Assembly (NCBI RefSeq): GCF_014851395.1
Contig: NW_024044681.1
Location: 1,902,569-1,966,568 of the forward strand
Source: Micropterus salmoides
Lineage: Eukaryota > Chordata > Actinopteri > Centrarchiformes > Centrarchidae
Reading direction: 5' to 3'
Length of the DNA: 64,000 nt
The notes beneath the pieces were generated by a model. The model did not search any database. It worked only from the letters and a program-made list of their open reading frames with translations, and was not told the DNA's origin. Positions within the stretch are counted from its first letter, which is position 1, and the number at the start of each line of letters is the position of its first letter. Position numbers and translations under genes: made by a program. Shown here piece after piece: positions 1 through 12,147 of this stretch.

Positions 1-371
1 ATAAACACAGATGCAGATATAGCTGAAAGTAGCTTATATTGGCCGATAATATCTGCAAAATAATAAATCGGTCGGGCTCTACAAAAAACCTCTAGTTTTT
101 ACGTTACAGCATTCCTTACACACAGGAATTCGCATGTGCTTACACACACATACATAGACAACTTGAGACAGCCATGGTATGGTTTAGGCTAGAGAAACTT
201 TGCCTCCTTCCAGACTTGGCTTTAATTCAGTGTGACAGAGGGTTAGTTAGCTGTTCTGTACAACAGAGAGCCGGCAGGGCAGCGAGCTTTCATTACAAGG
301 CAAACAAGACCCAGTTTACAGTCAGAAGATGCCTGTGCTGGCTGTCCAACTGCAACATGAAGGGGGATTTT
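1..371. other. gene-free flank
   Basis: No coding exon, RNA gene or recognisable element was found. The stretch is AT-rich and ends at the CA microsatellite. Confidence 0.4.

Positions 372-410
<39 letters not shown>
372..410. repeat. (CA)n microsatellite
   Basis: About 19 uninterrupted CA dinucleotides. A shorter CA tract lies at 1985-2007, directly after the hAT-like element, so that element appears to have inserted into and split a longer CA tract. Confidence 0.95.
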
Positions 411-412
<2 letters not shown>

Positions 413-1984
413 GGCTGCAACTAACGACTAATCTGTTATTTATTCGATTAGTCGACTAGTCATGATTATTTTGTCGCCCCCTAACCCTAATTAAACCATT
501 TAACTAATTAAATATCTTTCAAGTGAATTACTGATCTCTGACAGCCTAACTAGCTAATGTTACCATTAAGTGAACGAGGTTTACTATTCACAATGAACAC
601 AGTATCAACGCCAGGGGGAAAATAGGGAAGACAAGACAGCGTAGGATATTCCTATAATTCACTGATTTATACAAACTTTAAAACTTTTAACTGTTTAACA
701 AAGATTTTTGCTTTGGAATTATATTAAATAAAAGTACATTAAAAGCAAGTACTATATCCACAACTGTACACTAACAATGTAATGTCTAGTTAGAACAATA
801 AAGCAACAGGCCCCTTTCATACTACTTGTTTGTTTTTCAAAAATGCTTGTAGGTTTTAGGCAATAACTCAGTGGAGAATGTTCTGTAGGCTACATCACAA
901 GCCAGATGTTCCTTGATGTATTTTTAACCATTACTCATTACTAATAACTTTTTTAAAGCTGCCTTTCCTCTGTTGTTGCTGCTGCAGTGGTCTGTAGGCT
1001 ATGGGGCTACGCAGAGGCTGCGCCGTCGCCTGAAGTGACCTCCTCAAAACTGTAACTACACGTCCAGTCGACGCGGACCATAAGCTCTGTGATTGGTCGG
1101 CTGGGTAGCCTCACAATGCCTCCGAGCCGACCGGACGTACCCCATGCTTTGAAGTAACATTTACTAGCGGCCAAAACGGCGGCTGTCACACAGTGACCAT
1201 TCGGTCGGTAAAATTTGAAAAGGCTACACCAGCCGCACGTTTACAATTTTACCCCCATTTACATTAGCGGAGTGCTAAACCAGAAGTTAGCCTGCTCAGC
1301 CAGCACAAGTCAACACAGTGGACGCTGTAGCGCTACTGTCGACTAGTGTTTGGGGGTGTAATTGCAGAATGACGGACACACCTACGCACAAGTATAAATG
1401 CGTAGGTACGCACATAGACCTTACGCAGGAGTATAAATGGGCCTTTACTGGGACCAGGCTCTGTGGGAGTGACTGGCCGGCCGGCTGCCACCGCTAACCT
1501 CGTGGGCGCTTGTGGAGCTTCTCAAACACGAAAACGTTTGAGCACATTTTCGATTCACCATCAACTTTGGTAAAACTGCCATTATTCAAATTCTACACAG
1601 TTGATTTCTCGCCTCACAACCGCTCAAAAGTGTATTTACTGATGAAATAGCGTACAAACCTTAAACAAAACTAAAAACAAAAGCCGCTCTGCTGTTCGCC
1701 TCTTTCTACATTACTTTCCGCTTCTCGCATGAATGCTTCTTCTTCGTGAGTAGTCTTACAATCAAGCCAATCAAGTCATGGCTGACAGTGGAAGCAATAC
1801 TGCCCCCAGCACTTCCTGTAGTGCATTGCAGTTGGAAATAAACAACCAGAAATGTTCCTAATATGAAGATTGCTATCTCTCCCTTAAACGGCATCTATGT
1901 AACTATGAGACGACAATGAAATTTCACGTAGACAAATTTTTATAGTCGACGTCGTCGATTACGTCAACTAATCGTTGCAGCCCT
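411..1984. mobile_element. non-autonomous hAT-like element
   Basis: The left end reads GGGGCTGCAACTAACGACTA and the right end reads TAATCGTTGCAGCCCT. These are imperfect inverted copies of the GGGCTGCAACnA type of terminus common to teleost hAT derivatives. The flanks CACACACG and ATCACACG agree at 6 of 8 bases, compatible with a decayed 8-bp hAT target duplication. No transposase reading frame survives inside; the middle (about 1000-1350) is GC-rich. Family assignment rests on remembered terminal motifs, not a search. Confidence 0.6.
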
Positions 1985-2007
1985 ATCACACGCACACACA
2001 CACACAA

Positions 2008-2460
2008 CTGTACAAAAAGTGAAACAGAGTGAGCTGAGTTGTAATAATCTAAATCACCTGTATAGCCCGTCAGACATTTTGCTTAGTTAAGGTATTTGCA
2101 TAACATTGAAAAAGAAAACAAAGAACAGATATGGTAACGCATGACGAGGTGCCCCGATATAGAAAAATAATAGACCAGACAGCATCAGAGAGTGAAATGT
2201 GTGTAACTTACCTGTAGAAAATGTGTAAAGGGGTTTCAGACTAGCTTCTGTCTTCTTCTTTGTCTTCCTTTCTGTCTCCTTAGTTTAAGTCCAGGTTTGA
2301 CTTCTAACCAACTCTTCTCATGACTGGGATAATACTGCACCTAAGGTAGGAGAGAAGAAGAAACAAAAACAGGGTTAGATGGTTGGATTAAGATGAAGTA
2401 TTAAGTCAAATACGTTAGAAACTGTGCCTGTGATAATGCAACTAAAGCTAAAATATATAA
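2008..2460. other. intergenic, nothing recognised
   Basis: AT-rich sequence with no supported gene or element. It leads into the outer GATTAATCG-family repeat. Confidence 0.35.
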
Positions 2461-2463
2461 GTG

Positions 2464-3803
2464 GATTAATCGATTAGTCAAAAGAACATTAACCAGCCAC
2501 AATTTTGATAATGGATTAATCATTTAAGTCTTGGAAAATTGCCAAAAATTCTCATATGTGGAGATGCTGAGTTTCATGGACTTCTGATAGTAAAAACTAG
2601 GGATGCACCGAAATTAAAATTCTTGGCCGAAGCCCAAACCAAATAAAATAAATATTTTTCCCCATTTATTTTGCCTTTTTTTACCATTGCATGAATTAAA
2701 TAGTCAAAATGTGCTTTTTACTCAGTGTTTCCCACAGGATTTGGAGAGACTATGGTGGGTGGGTCCTGTAAAGTAAATTCCATGTCTCCATTTACTTTTA
2801 ATGTACACCTGTAATATGTTTTATACTTTCTGTGAATACAATCCAATTAATTAATTAATTTGCTATGGCAACCACCAGCGCTTGTAGAAGCAGCAGCCGG
2901 TAGCTCCTTCAAACTTCGCTACACTTTTGTTTTTTTATCTGTTTTTTTCTGGCTTTATTGCCGAAACACGTGTTACCTCTGACATAAGTACAGTCATTGG
3001 AAGATAAAGGTTTTCGGATTAAAGAGCAGCAGACCACGATCCAAATAAAAAATCTTGTACTCTTACTTCTATACTGTATAGACACCTTATTTTGAAAAGC
3101 GGACGTTGTTACATGTGTATCCTCACGCTAAATTCATCAAGTCTGACCCAGTTTGATAAATAATGTTTTATGTGGTTCTTGTATTGCGCAACATGAAGAC
3201 TTCATAGCATCTCTTCAGGCAGGACTCTCATACTGCAACACTTGTCTTTGTAAAGAGAGAAACTGACAGGATAAAGTCGCTAACCTGCCTGTCAGCTCGA
3301 ACTGGTCTGTTTCAGTGGATTTACCATAAAGGCTTGAATACATGTGCACTCCAAATTTAGGTGCGGCTAGCTTAATCGCCTTCTCATAAACAAGTGACAG
3401 AAATACTGTGCCAAGCGGGTCACACCGTTTGTTGCCTTTTCTATGAAGTCGGCCACAGATGGAGTGGATGTGCTAGGAGACAATTCAGCAGAATAGCGTC
3501 TGCAAACGGCAATTTTTGCTTCTTTCTCGGACACTTTAAAATGCTTCCACACTGCCGACATGTCAACGTAATTGTTCGGTAAAATGTATTCGGTCTTTTG
3601 ACGTATTAAGCCGAACACCAAAAGTGCTTTTTTTTGCTATTTTTGGCCGATTAATTTCGGTGGCTGAACATTCAGTGCATCCCTAGTAAAAACCTTGGGG
3701 AAAATGTGATCGATATCATTCACTATTTTATACACATTAAATTAATTGAGAAAACCATTGGCAGCTTGATCTATCATAAAAACCATCATTAGTTGAAGCC
3801 CTA
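2464..3803. mobile_element. outer GATTAATCG-family MITE, split by a nested element
   Basis: The 5' part (2464-2597) has GATTAATCGATTAGTC and GGATTAATCATTTAAGTC. The 3' part (3686-3803) ends in TTAGTTGAAGCCCTA. Together they look like one copy of the abundant fish hAT-derived repeat that ends in variants of TTAGTTGCAGCCCTA. A second element occupies 2598-3685 between the halves. The exact left boundary is unclear. Confidence 0.55.
2598..3685 (-). mobile_element. nested hAT element with perfect 8-bp TSD and BED-finger remnant
   Basis: The element starts TAGGGATGCACCGAAAT and ends with TGCATCCCTA, and both sides carry the identical 8-bp duplication GTAAAAAC (2590-2597 and 3686-3693). An 8-bp duplication is diagnostic of the hAT superfamily. 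On the minus strand, 3367-3621 encodes an 84-residue frame containing SAVWKHFKVSEKEAKIAVC, which resembles the BED zinc finger at the N-terminus of hAT transposases. The second cysteine of the usual C-x2-C pair is replaced by Tyr (CRRY), so the finger is decayed. At 1,088 bp the element is too short to be autonomous. Confidence 0.85.
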
Positions 3804-4730
3804 AATGTGACTATTATATGACACCCTCTATTTTTTTCTTTTTCTTTTTTTTTTAAAATGGGACTTTCACTTTGGTCTCTTTCACAGATGATGATGATGA
3901 TCTGATGCAATTTCTGTAGGCCAAAATAAAGTCCATCTTCCCTGCTTTTCCCTCCTTTTTTTCTTGCCCCTATTTACTGGGAATTACCAAACACAGGGGC
4001 TATTACTGGCAAGACTAGCAGCCTCCACAAGCTTCTGCACTACAGTTTATACATTTTATATTATGTGCCACAGAGTCAGATTTTATAAGAAATTTGCAGG
4101 ATTGCTTTACAGCTCATAAAACACGAGAGGAACAGGATGAAGGGATGTTCTTCCAGTACAAACAGGGGGAAATTTCCTCACTATAGCAGATGGTGGAATG
4201 ACTCAACAGCCAATGAAAATCTCTTCAACAACCCTAGGATCCACAGCACTGATCCCTTTCTTTATCCGCGTCAGGAAAGACGACAATATAAGGATGCGAT
4301 ATTAGGAAATGTTGTCACAGAAGTAGTGGCTCACAAACAGTATCACCAGTATAAGGTTATGGCTGTTAATTATCTCAGTCAGGTGGTAATAATACACTAT
4401 ATATAGTAATGATGTCTTAAAATGTTGCTAGTTTCAATTTATTTAGTATATCATAGCAAGATCAAGGAACTGTCTTCATGTTTTCCACACCAGTTGTTTC
4501 ACCACTTTCAGGGTCACAGGGAGCCCAATCTCTTTCTCAGAATGCATTTGGCAGACGCTATCTCAAATGAAAAGTCATGGGATTTTAAACAAGGGAAGTG
4601 ACTCCTGTTTCTTCCCATTTCAAATCCACGAGTTCAAGGACACTACACACAGCGCTGTAAATATTGACAAACACAAGCTTTCACATGCACACACCCACAA
4701 GCAAGCACAAATTTAATATTTTTCTTTCTC
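3804..4730. other. intergenic, nothing recognised
   Basis: Only short low-complexity tracts (T-rich at 3830-3855, ATG triplets near 3889) were seen. An 89-codon open frame at 4137-4406 has no recognisable similarity and no splice or promoter context, so it is not called. Confidence 0.35.
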
Positions 4731-4734
4731 TCTC

Positions 4735-4757
4735 ACGCACACACACACACACACACC
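4735..4757. repeat. (AC)n microsatellite
   Basis: About 11 AC dinucleotides. Confidence 0.9.
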
Positions 4758-5500
4758 ACATCTGAGCGAGTTGTTCTGACAGCAGAGCGCCGTCAGCTAC
4801 TGGACTGTGTTTCGTTTTGACAAGCAGGTGGTGCAGCATCCACAGCATTACCAATGAACACAACCTGACCCTGAACTATACACACTGTTTTACTTTACAA
4901 TACATTACATACATACACATTAAACCAACTGTTGTCCACAAGCAGACTGACAACCAGGAAGTAAAGCAGATCCATTATTCAGCACATAAAGGACCCTGTG
5001 ACCTTTGCTTTGAGACACTTCCACCTGTGTGTAATCAAACTGGAAGCTGGTGTCATTTTTTCTCCTCCTCTACCCTCTGTTCTCATTTTATCATGTTTTC
5101 TCACCCTGCCCTCTTCTCTTATTGGTTTCACCCTGCAGCCCACCACCCCCAAACTCCTCTTCCTCCCCTCTCTTTTTGATCGTGCCGAGTGGCAGATTGG
5201 GTGCTCAGAGGAAACACATTCAATAATAAAAGAAGGAGAGAGGATGGAGGGATGAGAAGAAGGATAAAATGTATTGTGCCCCTTCTGAGTGTCTCTGAAT
5301 GATTTATAACACAAACTGACGCTTGCACGATCCTCTGGGGAAGTTGCGGCTGCACTTCTCCTCCTCATTCACTCCACCCCGCTTGGCATTTTTGGCCAAT
5401 CAACAAAAGAAACATATAATAGAGAAAGATTTATTAAAAGGATTTACTCAAGAGGCTTTCAAATGTATCTTATTTTAAAAGATACAATTCAAACATATCC
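4758..5500. other. intergenic, pyrimidine-rich tract
   Basis: 5040-5185 is strongly C/T-rich and 5220-5265 is purine-rich, which opens frames on both strands by composition alone. No gene is supported. Confidence 0.35.
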
Positions 5501-5504
5501 TTAT

Positions 5505-5678
5505 ATACTACTGCAATTAGTCGATTATTTGCTCACATTGGAGAAGCTGGAACGACAGAATGCTCTTCATTTTTGCTCTAAAGAAATCAATAAATGGATT
5601 ATCAAAAATGGTTGCTGATTAATTTTCTGTCAGTTGACTAATCAATTAATCAACTAATGGTTTCAGCTCTAGCTAAAT
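5505..5678. mobile_element. GATTAATCG-family MITE fragment
   Basis: The sequence contains TTTTCTGTCAGTTGACTAAT, then ATTAATCAACTAATGG, and ends TTTCAGCTCT, matching the terminal part of the fish repeat also seen at 2464-3803, 27184-27476 and 43655-43945. An internal AGAAGCTGGAACGA segment is also typical. Confidence 0.55.
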
Positions 5679-5913
5679 TAAAAAATGATTTGCAGTACAC
5701 TGTTGCTAATAGACACATCTACACTAATTATTGCAAAACAGTTAGATTTGGCTTAATAACAAAATTATAAAAATAGATTATCTGTTTTATAAAATCTATG
5801 TATGTGCACATTTGCTGTGCGTGGAACATGGGAAGAAAGAATGGCAGCATTAAATAAATACAAAGAGGCCAACTTGGATGAGGGCACTGCAATGTCCCTG
5901 TGACCATGAATTC

Positions 5914-5983
5914 ACATGTATGTATGTATGTATGTATGTATGTATGTATGTATATGTGTATGTGTATGTGTATGTGTATGTGT
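5914..5983. repeat. (TATG)n / (TATGTG)n compound microsatellite
   Basis: A tetranucleotide TATG tract passes into a hexanucleotide TATGTG tract, so the unit changes within one array. Confidence 0.9.
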
Positions 5984-7279
5984 TTGAGGAAAACACTGGG
6001 TTACAAAGGTCATTGTGCCAGCTGAGGCATGGCATAATAAAAAGGCACAAGAAAAAAAGCTAAGAAAGAGGCACAAGGAACGCAAGTGTCATAAACAGCA
6101 ACAACATGAAAAGAGACGATGGATAAAAGTAAGAAGGGAGCGAGACAACGAAAAAGAGAATCCGAAAGAGAACAAAGGGAGTTAAAGCCAGCGATGCTCC
6201 AATTCCCTGATTTTCAGGTCTTGCTTCTTCTTCAGGTTAATATTAAGCTGCTTTTCACACACAGCTTGGTAGGACTAAATTGACTGGACAGTGCTCAACT
6301 TGTGCGTTACAAACTACAACCACTAGTAGAAATGAGAGAGATAGAAAAAATATGCAGAAAGTATTTGTGTGTGTTGTTTTGCTATCCTTGAGAGTTTCAG
6401 ACCTTCAGAGTGAAGACACATTTGCGAAACCAGATCATTGTAGCAAATTCTTACTTACCTAAGGCCTGTGGGGTTAAGTTCAGGCAATTTGGGCTCTAAC
6501 AAAAATAGTAAGACAGACACCACCACACCATCCATGGTATATAGTGGTATAACAGTACCACAGTCTTTCTGACAAGTTTGTTGGTGCTTTGGCTAATGAC
6601 AAAAATCTTGATATCCAAACTCCTACTTTCCGTTCCTCCTGTTACATGACACACACTGTGATATGAATCATAAATCTTTGACTCACTAGCTGTCAATTTC
6701 CGAGGCAGAACTTGGCCAAGCACACTGTTTCCACAACCTTGTATTGCATTTCTGCTCTCATGCGAAACAATCCAATAGAACAGCTTTCAGAGGGTTTGGC
6801 CAAACAATTCATCAAGTTGGATGTGATATTGCGTATCAAAGGACTTTGGCCAAGTTCAGGCCTCTTTCTGTTTGATTTTTCTAAGCGTTCATGAATGTTT
6901 CCAAACAACGGGCTGCTGCAGGTATCCATGATGACATTACTTGATGACTACATGGGGAATTCTATGTGAAGGGAATGATTCCCTTTGCCAGCAGCCATCA
7001 AAGTAATGTTGAGTGAGTCAATTAAAAACTAAAGAAGCAATTATTTAAATCAGTAGATTTAAAATGTTGAACTGACTAGCTCTCAGATGTGGATATATTT
7101 CATCAGTCTGAATTAATCTGCACACTTAAGCACTCTAAACAAATATACAACTGGTTACAACACTTTATCTGTCTTTGACTGAATTAAATCAATGATAATG
7201 ATGAGACACTCCATGATTCCCAAAGTGCCTGGTGATGACTGAGGTGGGCTTTTGATGAGTCATGCTGGAGGTAGGTGTG

Positions 7280-7283
<4 letters not shown>
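5984..7283. other. intergenic, nothing recognised
   Basis: No exon with plausible splice sites, RNA gene or clear repeat was seen. Short open frames here have no recognisable content. Confidence 0.35.

Positions 7284-7320
<37 letters not shown>
7284..7320. repeat. poly(A) tract
   Basis: 37 consecutive A. No retroelement body is recognisable immediately upstream, so it may be a simple homopolymer rather than a retroposon tail. Confidence 0.9.
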
Positions 7321-7323
<3 letters not shown>

Positions 7324-7527
7324 CATATCCCATTGTGAAATACTGCTTTAAATAAAGCTGAGACAACCAAATATGAGGCGATTTCCACAACATGCAAAAT
7401 ACTCCCAGGATGGAAATAAACTAATCCACTGAGATAGAAAGAAACTAAACATTATGTCCTGATTATTCTGCCAGGGTGGCATGGTGTGGATTTTTATAGC
7501 AGTGACTCATTTTCACAGAGTGAGGAA

Positions 7528-7555
7528 TACACACACACACACACACACACACACC
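7528..7555. repeat. (AC)n microsatellite
   Basis: About 14 AC dinucleotides. Confidence 0.9.
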
Positions 7556-7765
7556 CCACTCTAAAGCAGGATTTGGAGACTTTGGGGCAGCTCTCATCTC
7601 AGGAGCTTAGTGACACTATTGAGACATGCATGCACACAAACACACATACACAGCAAAGACTGTTACCTTCTCAGATTAGCTTTAAGGCTAATGTGGGTGT
7701 TGGTGAATTGAGGGACAAATATGAGACAAATAAGTGGCCTATCCACCAGCTTAAAGCACTGGGCC

Positions 7766-8265
7766 NNNNNNNNNNNNNNNNNNNNNNNNNNNNNNNNNNN
7801 NNNNNNNNNNNNNNNNNNNNNNNNNNNNNNNNNNNNNNNNNNNNNNNNNNNNNNNNNNNNNNNNNNNNNNNNNNNNNNNNNNNNNNNNNNNNNNNNNNNN
7901 NNNNNNNNNNNNNNNNNNNNNNNNNNNNNNNNNNNNNNNNNNNNNNNNNNNNNNNNNNNNNNNNNNNNNNNNNNNNNNNNNNNNNNNNNNNNNNNNNNNN
8001 NNNNNNNNNNNNNNNNNNNNNNNNNNNNNNNNNNNNNNNNNNNNNNNNNNNNNNNNNNNNNNNNNNNNNNNNNNNNNNNNNNNNNNNNNNNNNNNNNNNN
8101 NNNNNNNNNNNNNNNNNNNNNNNNNNNNNNNNNNNNNNNNNNNNNNNNNNNNNNNNNNNNNNNNNNNNNNNNNNNNNNNNNNNNNNNNNNNNNNNNNNNN
8201 NNNNNNNNNNNNNNNNNNNNNNNNNNNNNNNNNNNNNNNNNNNNNNNNNNNNNNNNNNNNNNNNN
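7766..8265. other. assembly gap, 500 N
   Basis: Exactly 500 N, the same size as the other two gaps, so it is a placeholder rather than a measured distance. The right edge falls inside a LINE coding remnant. Confidence 0.99.
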
Positions 8266-8505
8266 ATTGGCTGGAGAATCCCTAGGGAGGTGTTCCAGGC
8301 ACGTCCAGCTGGGAGGAGGCCTCGGGGAAGACCCAGGACTAGGTGGAGAGATTGTATCTCCACACTGGCCTGGGAACGCCTCGGGATCCCCCAGTCAGAA
8401 CTGGTTAATGTGGCTCGGGAAAGAGAAGTTTGGGGTCCCCTGCTGGAGCTGCTGCCCCCGCGAACCGACCCGGATAAGCAGATGAAGATGGATGGATAGA
8501 AAGTG
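8266..8505 (+). mobile_element. LINE 3' end (non-LTR retrotransposon ORF2 tail)
   Basis: The sequence right of the gap stays open for 77 codons to the TAG at about 8497. It contains the arginine/proline-rich RPRGRPRTRWRD and WERLGIP-type motifs that end many fish non-LTR retrotransposon ORF2 proteins, followed by a GATGGATGG-type 3' tail. The upstream body is hidden in the gap. The clade is uncertain; the tail style recalls CR1/L2 or Rex-type elements. Confidence 0.6.
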
Positions 8506-8639
8506 TTATTTTAATCTGTTCTTTCCACAATCTCTTGTCCTCTATGTTTTATATACGCACAATTCTAATCCTGTAATGAATTTACAAACAACCAGGCAGC
8601 TAATATGTACGGATTTTCTTTATATCGCTGAGGCCGTCT

Positions 8640-8820
8640 TCACGCCCTCGATCGCTTCTTTCTCATTTGGTTGCTTGCTGGGATGGCTGAATGTGCAAAG
8701 TGGTCAAAGGCTTGGCATAATATCACTAAAGCCAAAGATAAGAAGGGAGTGAAATGCCATTTATGTTCCAAGTTAATTTCTTGTAAGAGGGTGAATGCAA
8801 CGTTAAAGGACGTCAGGTAA
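8640..8820 (+). other. possible BED-type zinc-finger remnant
   Basis: In one frame near 8699-8819 the translation reads WSKAWHNITKAKDKK followed by GVKCHLCSKLIS and a TAA. The aromatic residues followed by K-C-x2-C resemble the start of a BED finger as found in hAT transposases. No downstream His pair or transposase core was found, so it is at best a fragment of a DNA transposon. Confidence 0.3.
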
Positions 8821-9085
8821 AGGAAAAATGCAGAACCTCCGACTGTCTTCGAGTTCTGGCCGCCATTTAGTCTCGTCTTACCAAATAACCGTCACCAAAT
8901 AATACAAAAGTATAGGTAGTGGTATCAATAAAGACTCGGATCGTTAAGCAGTATCACGGTCAATAAAAATTAACGACTGCCCTCCCTCTGCTGTACTGAG
9001 ATGATGCAAGGATGGTATCTCAAAACCTCATCAAATAAAACTGCGTGGTGAGGATGAAGATGATGATAGAGGTAGATGACTTTAC

Positions 9086-9226
9086 CTTTGTAGATGTCGT
9101 ATGTGTTGATGCCACTCTGAGTCTTCATTAAAGGACAGTCCTGCTCTGTCTGGCAGTGGAACAGGAAGCAGTTATCGTCACTGGCGTGTTTGTTGGCGTT
9201 GAACACAGCCATGTTGCATTTGGCAC
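9086..9226 (-). CDS. mansc1: mansc1 coding exon, second half of MANSC domain
   Basis: On the minus strand a consensus acceptor (TTTCTGAAG) precedes the exon and GTAAAG follows it; length is 141 nt. The incoming phase is 1, so it joins the exon at 14031-14289 without a frame break, giving a Gly codon at the junction. It encodes GAKCNMAVFNANKH, then DDNCFLFHCQTEQDCPLMK, then a TYDIYK end. The cysteine spacing and the C-x-L-F-H-C core match the second half of the MANSC domain of MANSC1, a single-pass membrane protein of poorly known function. Later exons for the Ser/Thr-rich stalk, membrane span and cytoplasmic tail were not found between here and position 1; they may lie in the 500-N gap or outside the window. 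Confidence 0.88.
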
Positions 9227-10200
9227 CTTCAGAAACACAACAACACGGTGTCATGGATGTACCTATGTATTGATTTTAATAGACTGAAAGAATATTAAAG
9301 GAGAACTTTTGTAGATACTGAGTACAGACATTGTGTGTGTTTAAAATAAGTACATTTTACACAGTATATTACACAGCAAAGCACACTAATATGTTTTACT
9401 AGTAAAAAGCCTGGGATGGCTCAGGTTTCATTGTGAGACATTTATATATTTAAGTATTCCACAGTTTGCACCAGTAACATGTATAATACAGCAAATCATG
9501 TGGTTTAGTGTTTTTTTAGTGATTGGCGTGGTAGTGATGTGACGATTTGCTTTATTTTGCATGATGCATTTTTTTTTCAGAAGATTTAACAGTACTGGTG
9601 TGTACTGCGTCACACAGTGGGAGATCCTTTTTTTCAAACCAGAAAAATCTGTCTGGACTCCGCTTCAAAATTAAATACCTTGAAGACAGATTATATATTA
9701 AAATACTGATAAAATCCTCCCCTCACTCGCGATGTAAAAACCTAGATGACAGGTGTTATTCTTTTTGAGATATGACCATCTAAACGATATAAGACACAGT
9801 CTTTCTTCCCATTCACTATCATCAAAACTGCTGACAAAAGTTTAGCTGCAAACACAGAAAAATCTGTGTAAAATCTGTTGAGCAAAGTCTGCGTAAACGC
9901 ACAGCGTAAAAAAACGAGAGGGTAGGATTTACAGTTTTGGGATTTTAAGCATTTGTTTGAAATGCAAAGTGGTGGCTAACGGGTTAGCAACAAGCTAGCG
10001 AGCACAATTAAACTTCCCTCAGAAATGTTCTAGTTAAATATATTTAAGTGATTTAAATGGTGAATTATAGAAGTGCAGTGTCTTTGTCTTTTATAAATGT
10101 GGGTACATTTTAAAAAGCATTTAACATAAAAAGATGTTCCTTTACCAAATAAAAACTTTTTTTTCTCCCTCCACTTAAATGCATGGTGTAGTAAACCAAT
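9227..10200 (-). other. mansc1 intron, distal part
   Basis: AT-rich intronic sequence between the two MANSC-domain exons of copy A. No additional exon is recognised. Confidence 0.5.
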
Positions 10201-10212
10201 GGTGAGAGATGT

Positions 10213-10859
10213 AGGACTAGGGGGGTTTTGTCGACGTAATCGATTACGTAAATACGTCGACTCGCATCACGTGTGTCGAAGCATCGCTGCATCAGGAATT
10301 CCCCCGGACAAGCTACCAGACCGCACCTTCGACCGTCTAAAGTTTGGGAGTATTTTAGACAGACACTCAACAACGTGCTGTGAACTGGAAATAGCTTCAC
10401 TGCAGCACAACTGCTGTCCACAAATACGTGAAGTATCTCGATGTCGGCCTTTTCATATTTTCTGTTTATTTAACGGCCACGTATGAGCGAGAAAACAGCA
10501 GAAACTAACATTACAGACAACAATAACAGCAAAGTCTGTGAATCGTTTCAGGTGTTTTCTTTGCTCCACACTGACATACATTTGATTATCATTCTGCATT
10601 ACTCAATACTGAAATAATCCATGTCAGAAACATTTAAAGTTTGAAGTAAAGTGGCCTATTTATTGTCTGTTCTGTACTATTCTTGTTATTAGACATCAGT
10701 GATATAAAATAGTGAATAAAATATAGATTTATTGATTAGATATTTATTTTGGATAAATTGGTATGTTAATTGAGTAATAAGCAACTTTTTTTTCTTTAGA
10801 ATATACAATAATAGTCTTAGATTAATTGATTTGAAAAATAATCATTATGTACAGCCCTA
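10213..10859. mobile_element. degraded hAT-like element in mansc1 intron
   Basis: The left side has GTCGACGTAATCGATTACGT, similar in reverse complement to the interior right end of the element at 411-1984. The right side ends GTACAGCCCTAG. Terminal repeats are too decayed to pair well and no target duplication is evident. The inverted-repeat arm A covers its distal part from 10709. Confidence 0.4.
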
Positions 10860-10869
10860 GAAAGACCAT

Positions 10870-11290
10870 TTAATTAAGTAAAAGTGGTAATGTTACTTAA
10901 TCACAGATATTCAGTTAGAATTACAAGTATGCATTCAGAATTTAACTTTTTAATTATCTAGTAGTACAGTACAGAAACATTACAATAAAACTTTAAAAGA
11001 ATACTACACTGAATGATCAGTGTTATATGTATAATACACAATTACTCATATGTAAACAGCATTTTAATGTTGTAGCTTACATCTTGTTGGGTCATTTTCT
11101 ATATCGCTGCATCATAAATTGTACGTTGATCAGATGTTTTGGATGTAAAACCTTAATCTGCTTGTTGTTGAATAAATGTAATGGAGTAAGAAGTACAATA
11201 TTTTACTCTGAAATATAGAGCAATAGTAATAATAAGTACAAGTAACTCAAAGTTGGACTTGAGTACAGTACTTGTGTAAATCTATTTTAC
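10870..11290. repeat. ACTTAAGTA-family fragment in mansc1 intron
   Basis: It contains AAGTACAAGTAACTCAAAG and GACTTGAGTACAGTACTTGT, motifs of the family with CAGTGGTGGA termini seen complete at 26018-26841. Terminal repeats are missing. The mirror copy is near 63420-63840. Confidence 0.45.
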
Positions 11291-12147
11291 AATGTTCAGG
11301 TCAGTTTTTCCTTTCTGGAGAGTCTTAGAAGAAAAACAACTATGCTCATTCTTTGGTTTGCCACATATCTGTCTAATTTTATAACGTGACCAGGTTTTAA
11401 CTGGTACGATCCGGAGCCTCTAAAATATATCTGTTGCCATGTTCTTGGAAATGAAAGCAGATTTCTGAGTAAAGCTCTCACATCTCAGCCTGAAACACTA
11501 CAAAAAGCCCGTCCCTGAGTCTCTCTTTGACCCACTTCAGTGTTTTCAAAGGCAGACGTCTAGACTGGATCCCAATATGTACCTCGAGGCTCGTCTTTCT
11601 TGGCTCCCACAGGGACAAAGCTAACGGAAGTGTAGCTTGGATGTTTGGAGACATTTATCATTCTGCCTTTGTAGGAATATATTAGTGTCTTTATTTAGCG
11701 TTTAGCTAAATGATGATACAACATTTGGGAACAAGGTCTAGGACAATATTAAAGAAATGTTCCTAGAGGTCATTTATTTATTTTTTACTTCTTTACTATA
11801 AATCAGTATTGTAGAGAATGAAAAGATTATGCTGGTGTTGTACTTGAAGAAGTGGACAAAATAATTCCCTAAAGGCCTCAATCTTTTAAATAAATGCACA
11901 TTACACTTCTATTTACTATGAGGAACCTTTAGAAGATTCAGTAAAAACCCAACACAGTCTGTAGACTTTAAGGAGTTTGATATTTTGGGAATCTTTCTTA
12001 TTTATTTTAATGCGCAGTTTCATGAATAGATACGTAAATTCAGCTTCATCTCTGTATGTCCAGTATATAGACAAGTAAAGCCTTCAGAACATTTACTGGT
12101 AGCAGGGTGAAAACGCTAGCATTTTCAGTGTTATGTTAGATATTAAT

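Noticed and set aside
4979..5368. Overlapping open frames on both strands
   Set aside because: Strand-asymmetric pyrimidine/purine composition removes stop codons; no homology or gene signals seen.
7486..8499. Long open frame spanning the first gap
   Set aside because: Most of it is N. Only the last 77 codons are real sequence, and they are the LINE ORF2 tail.
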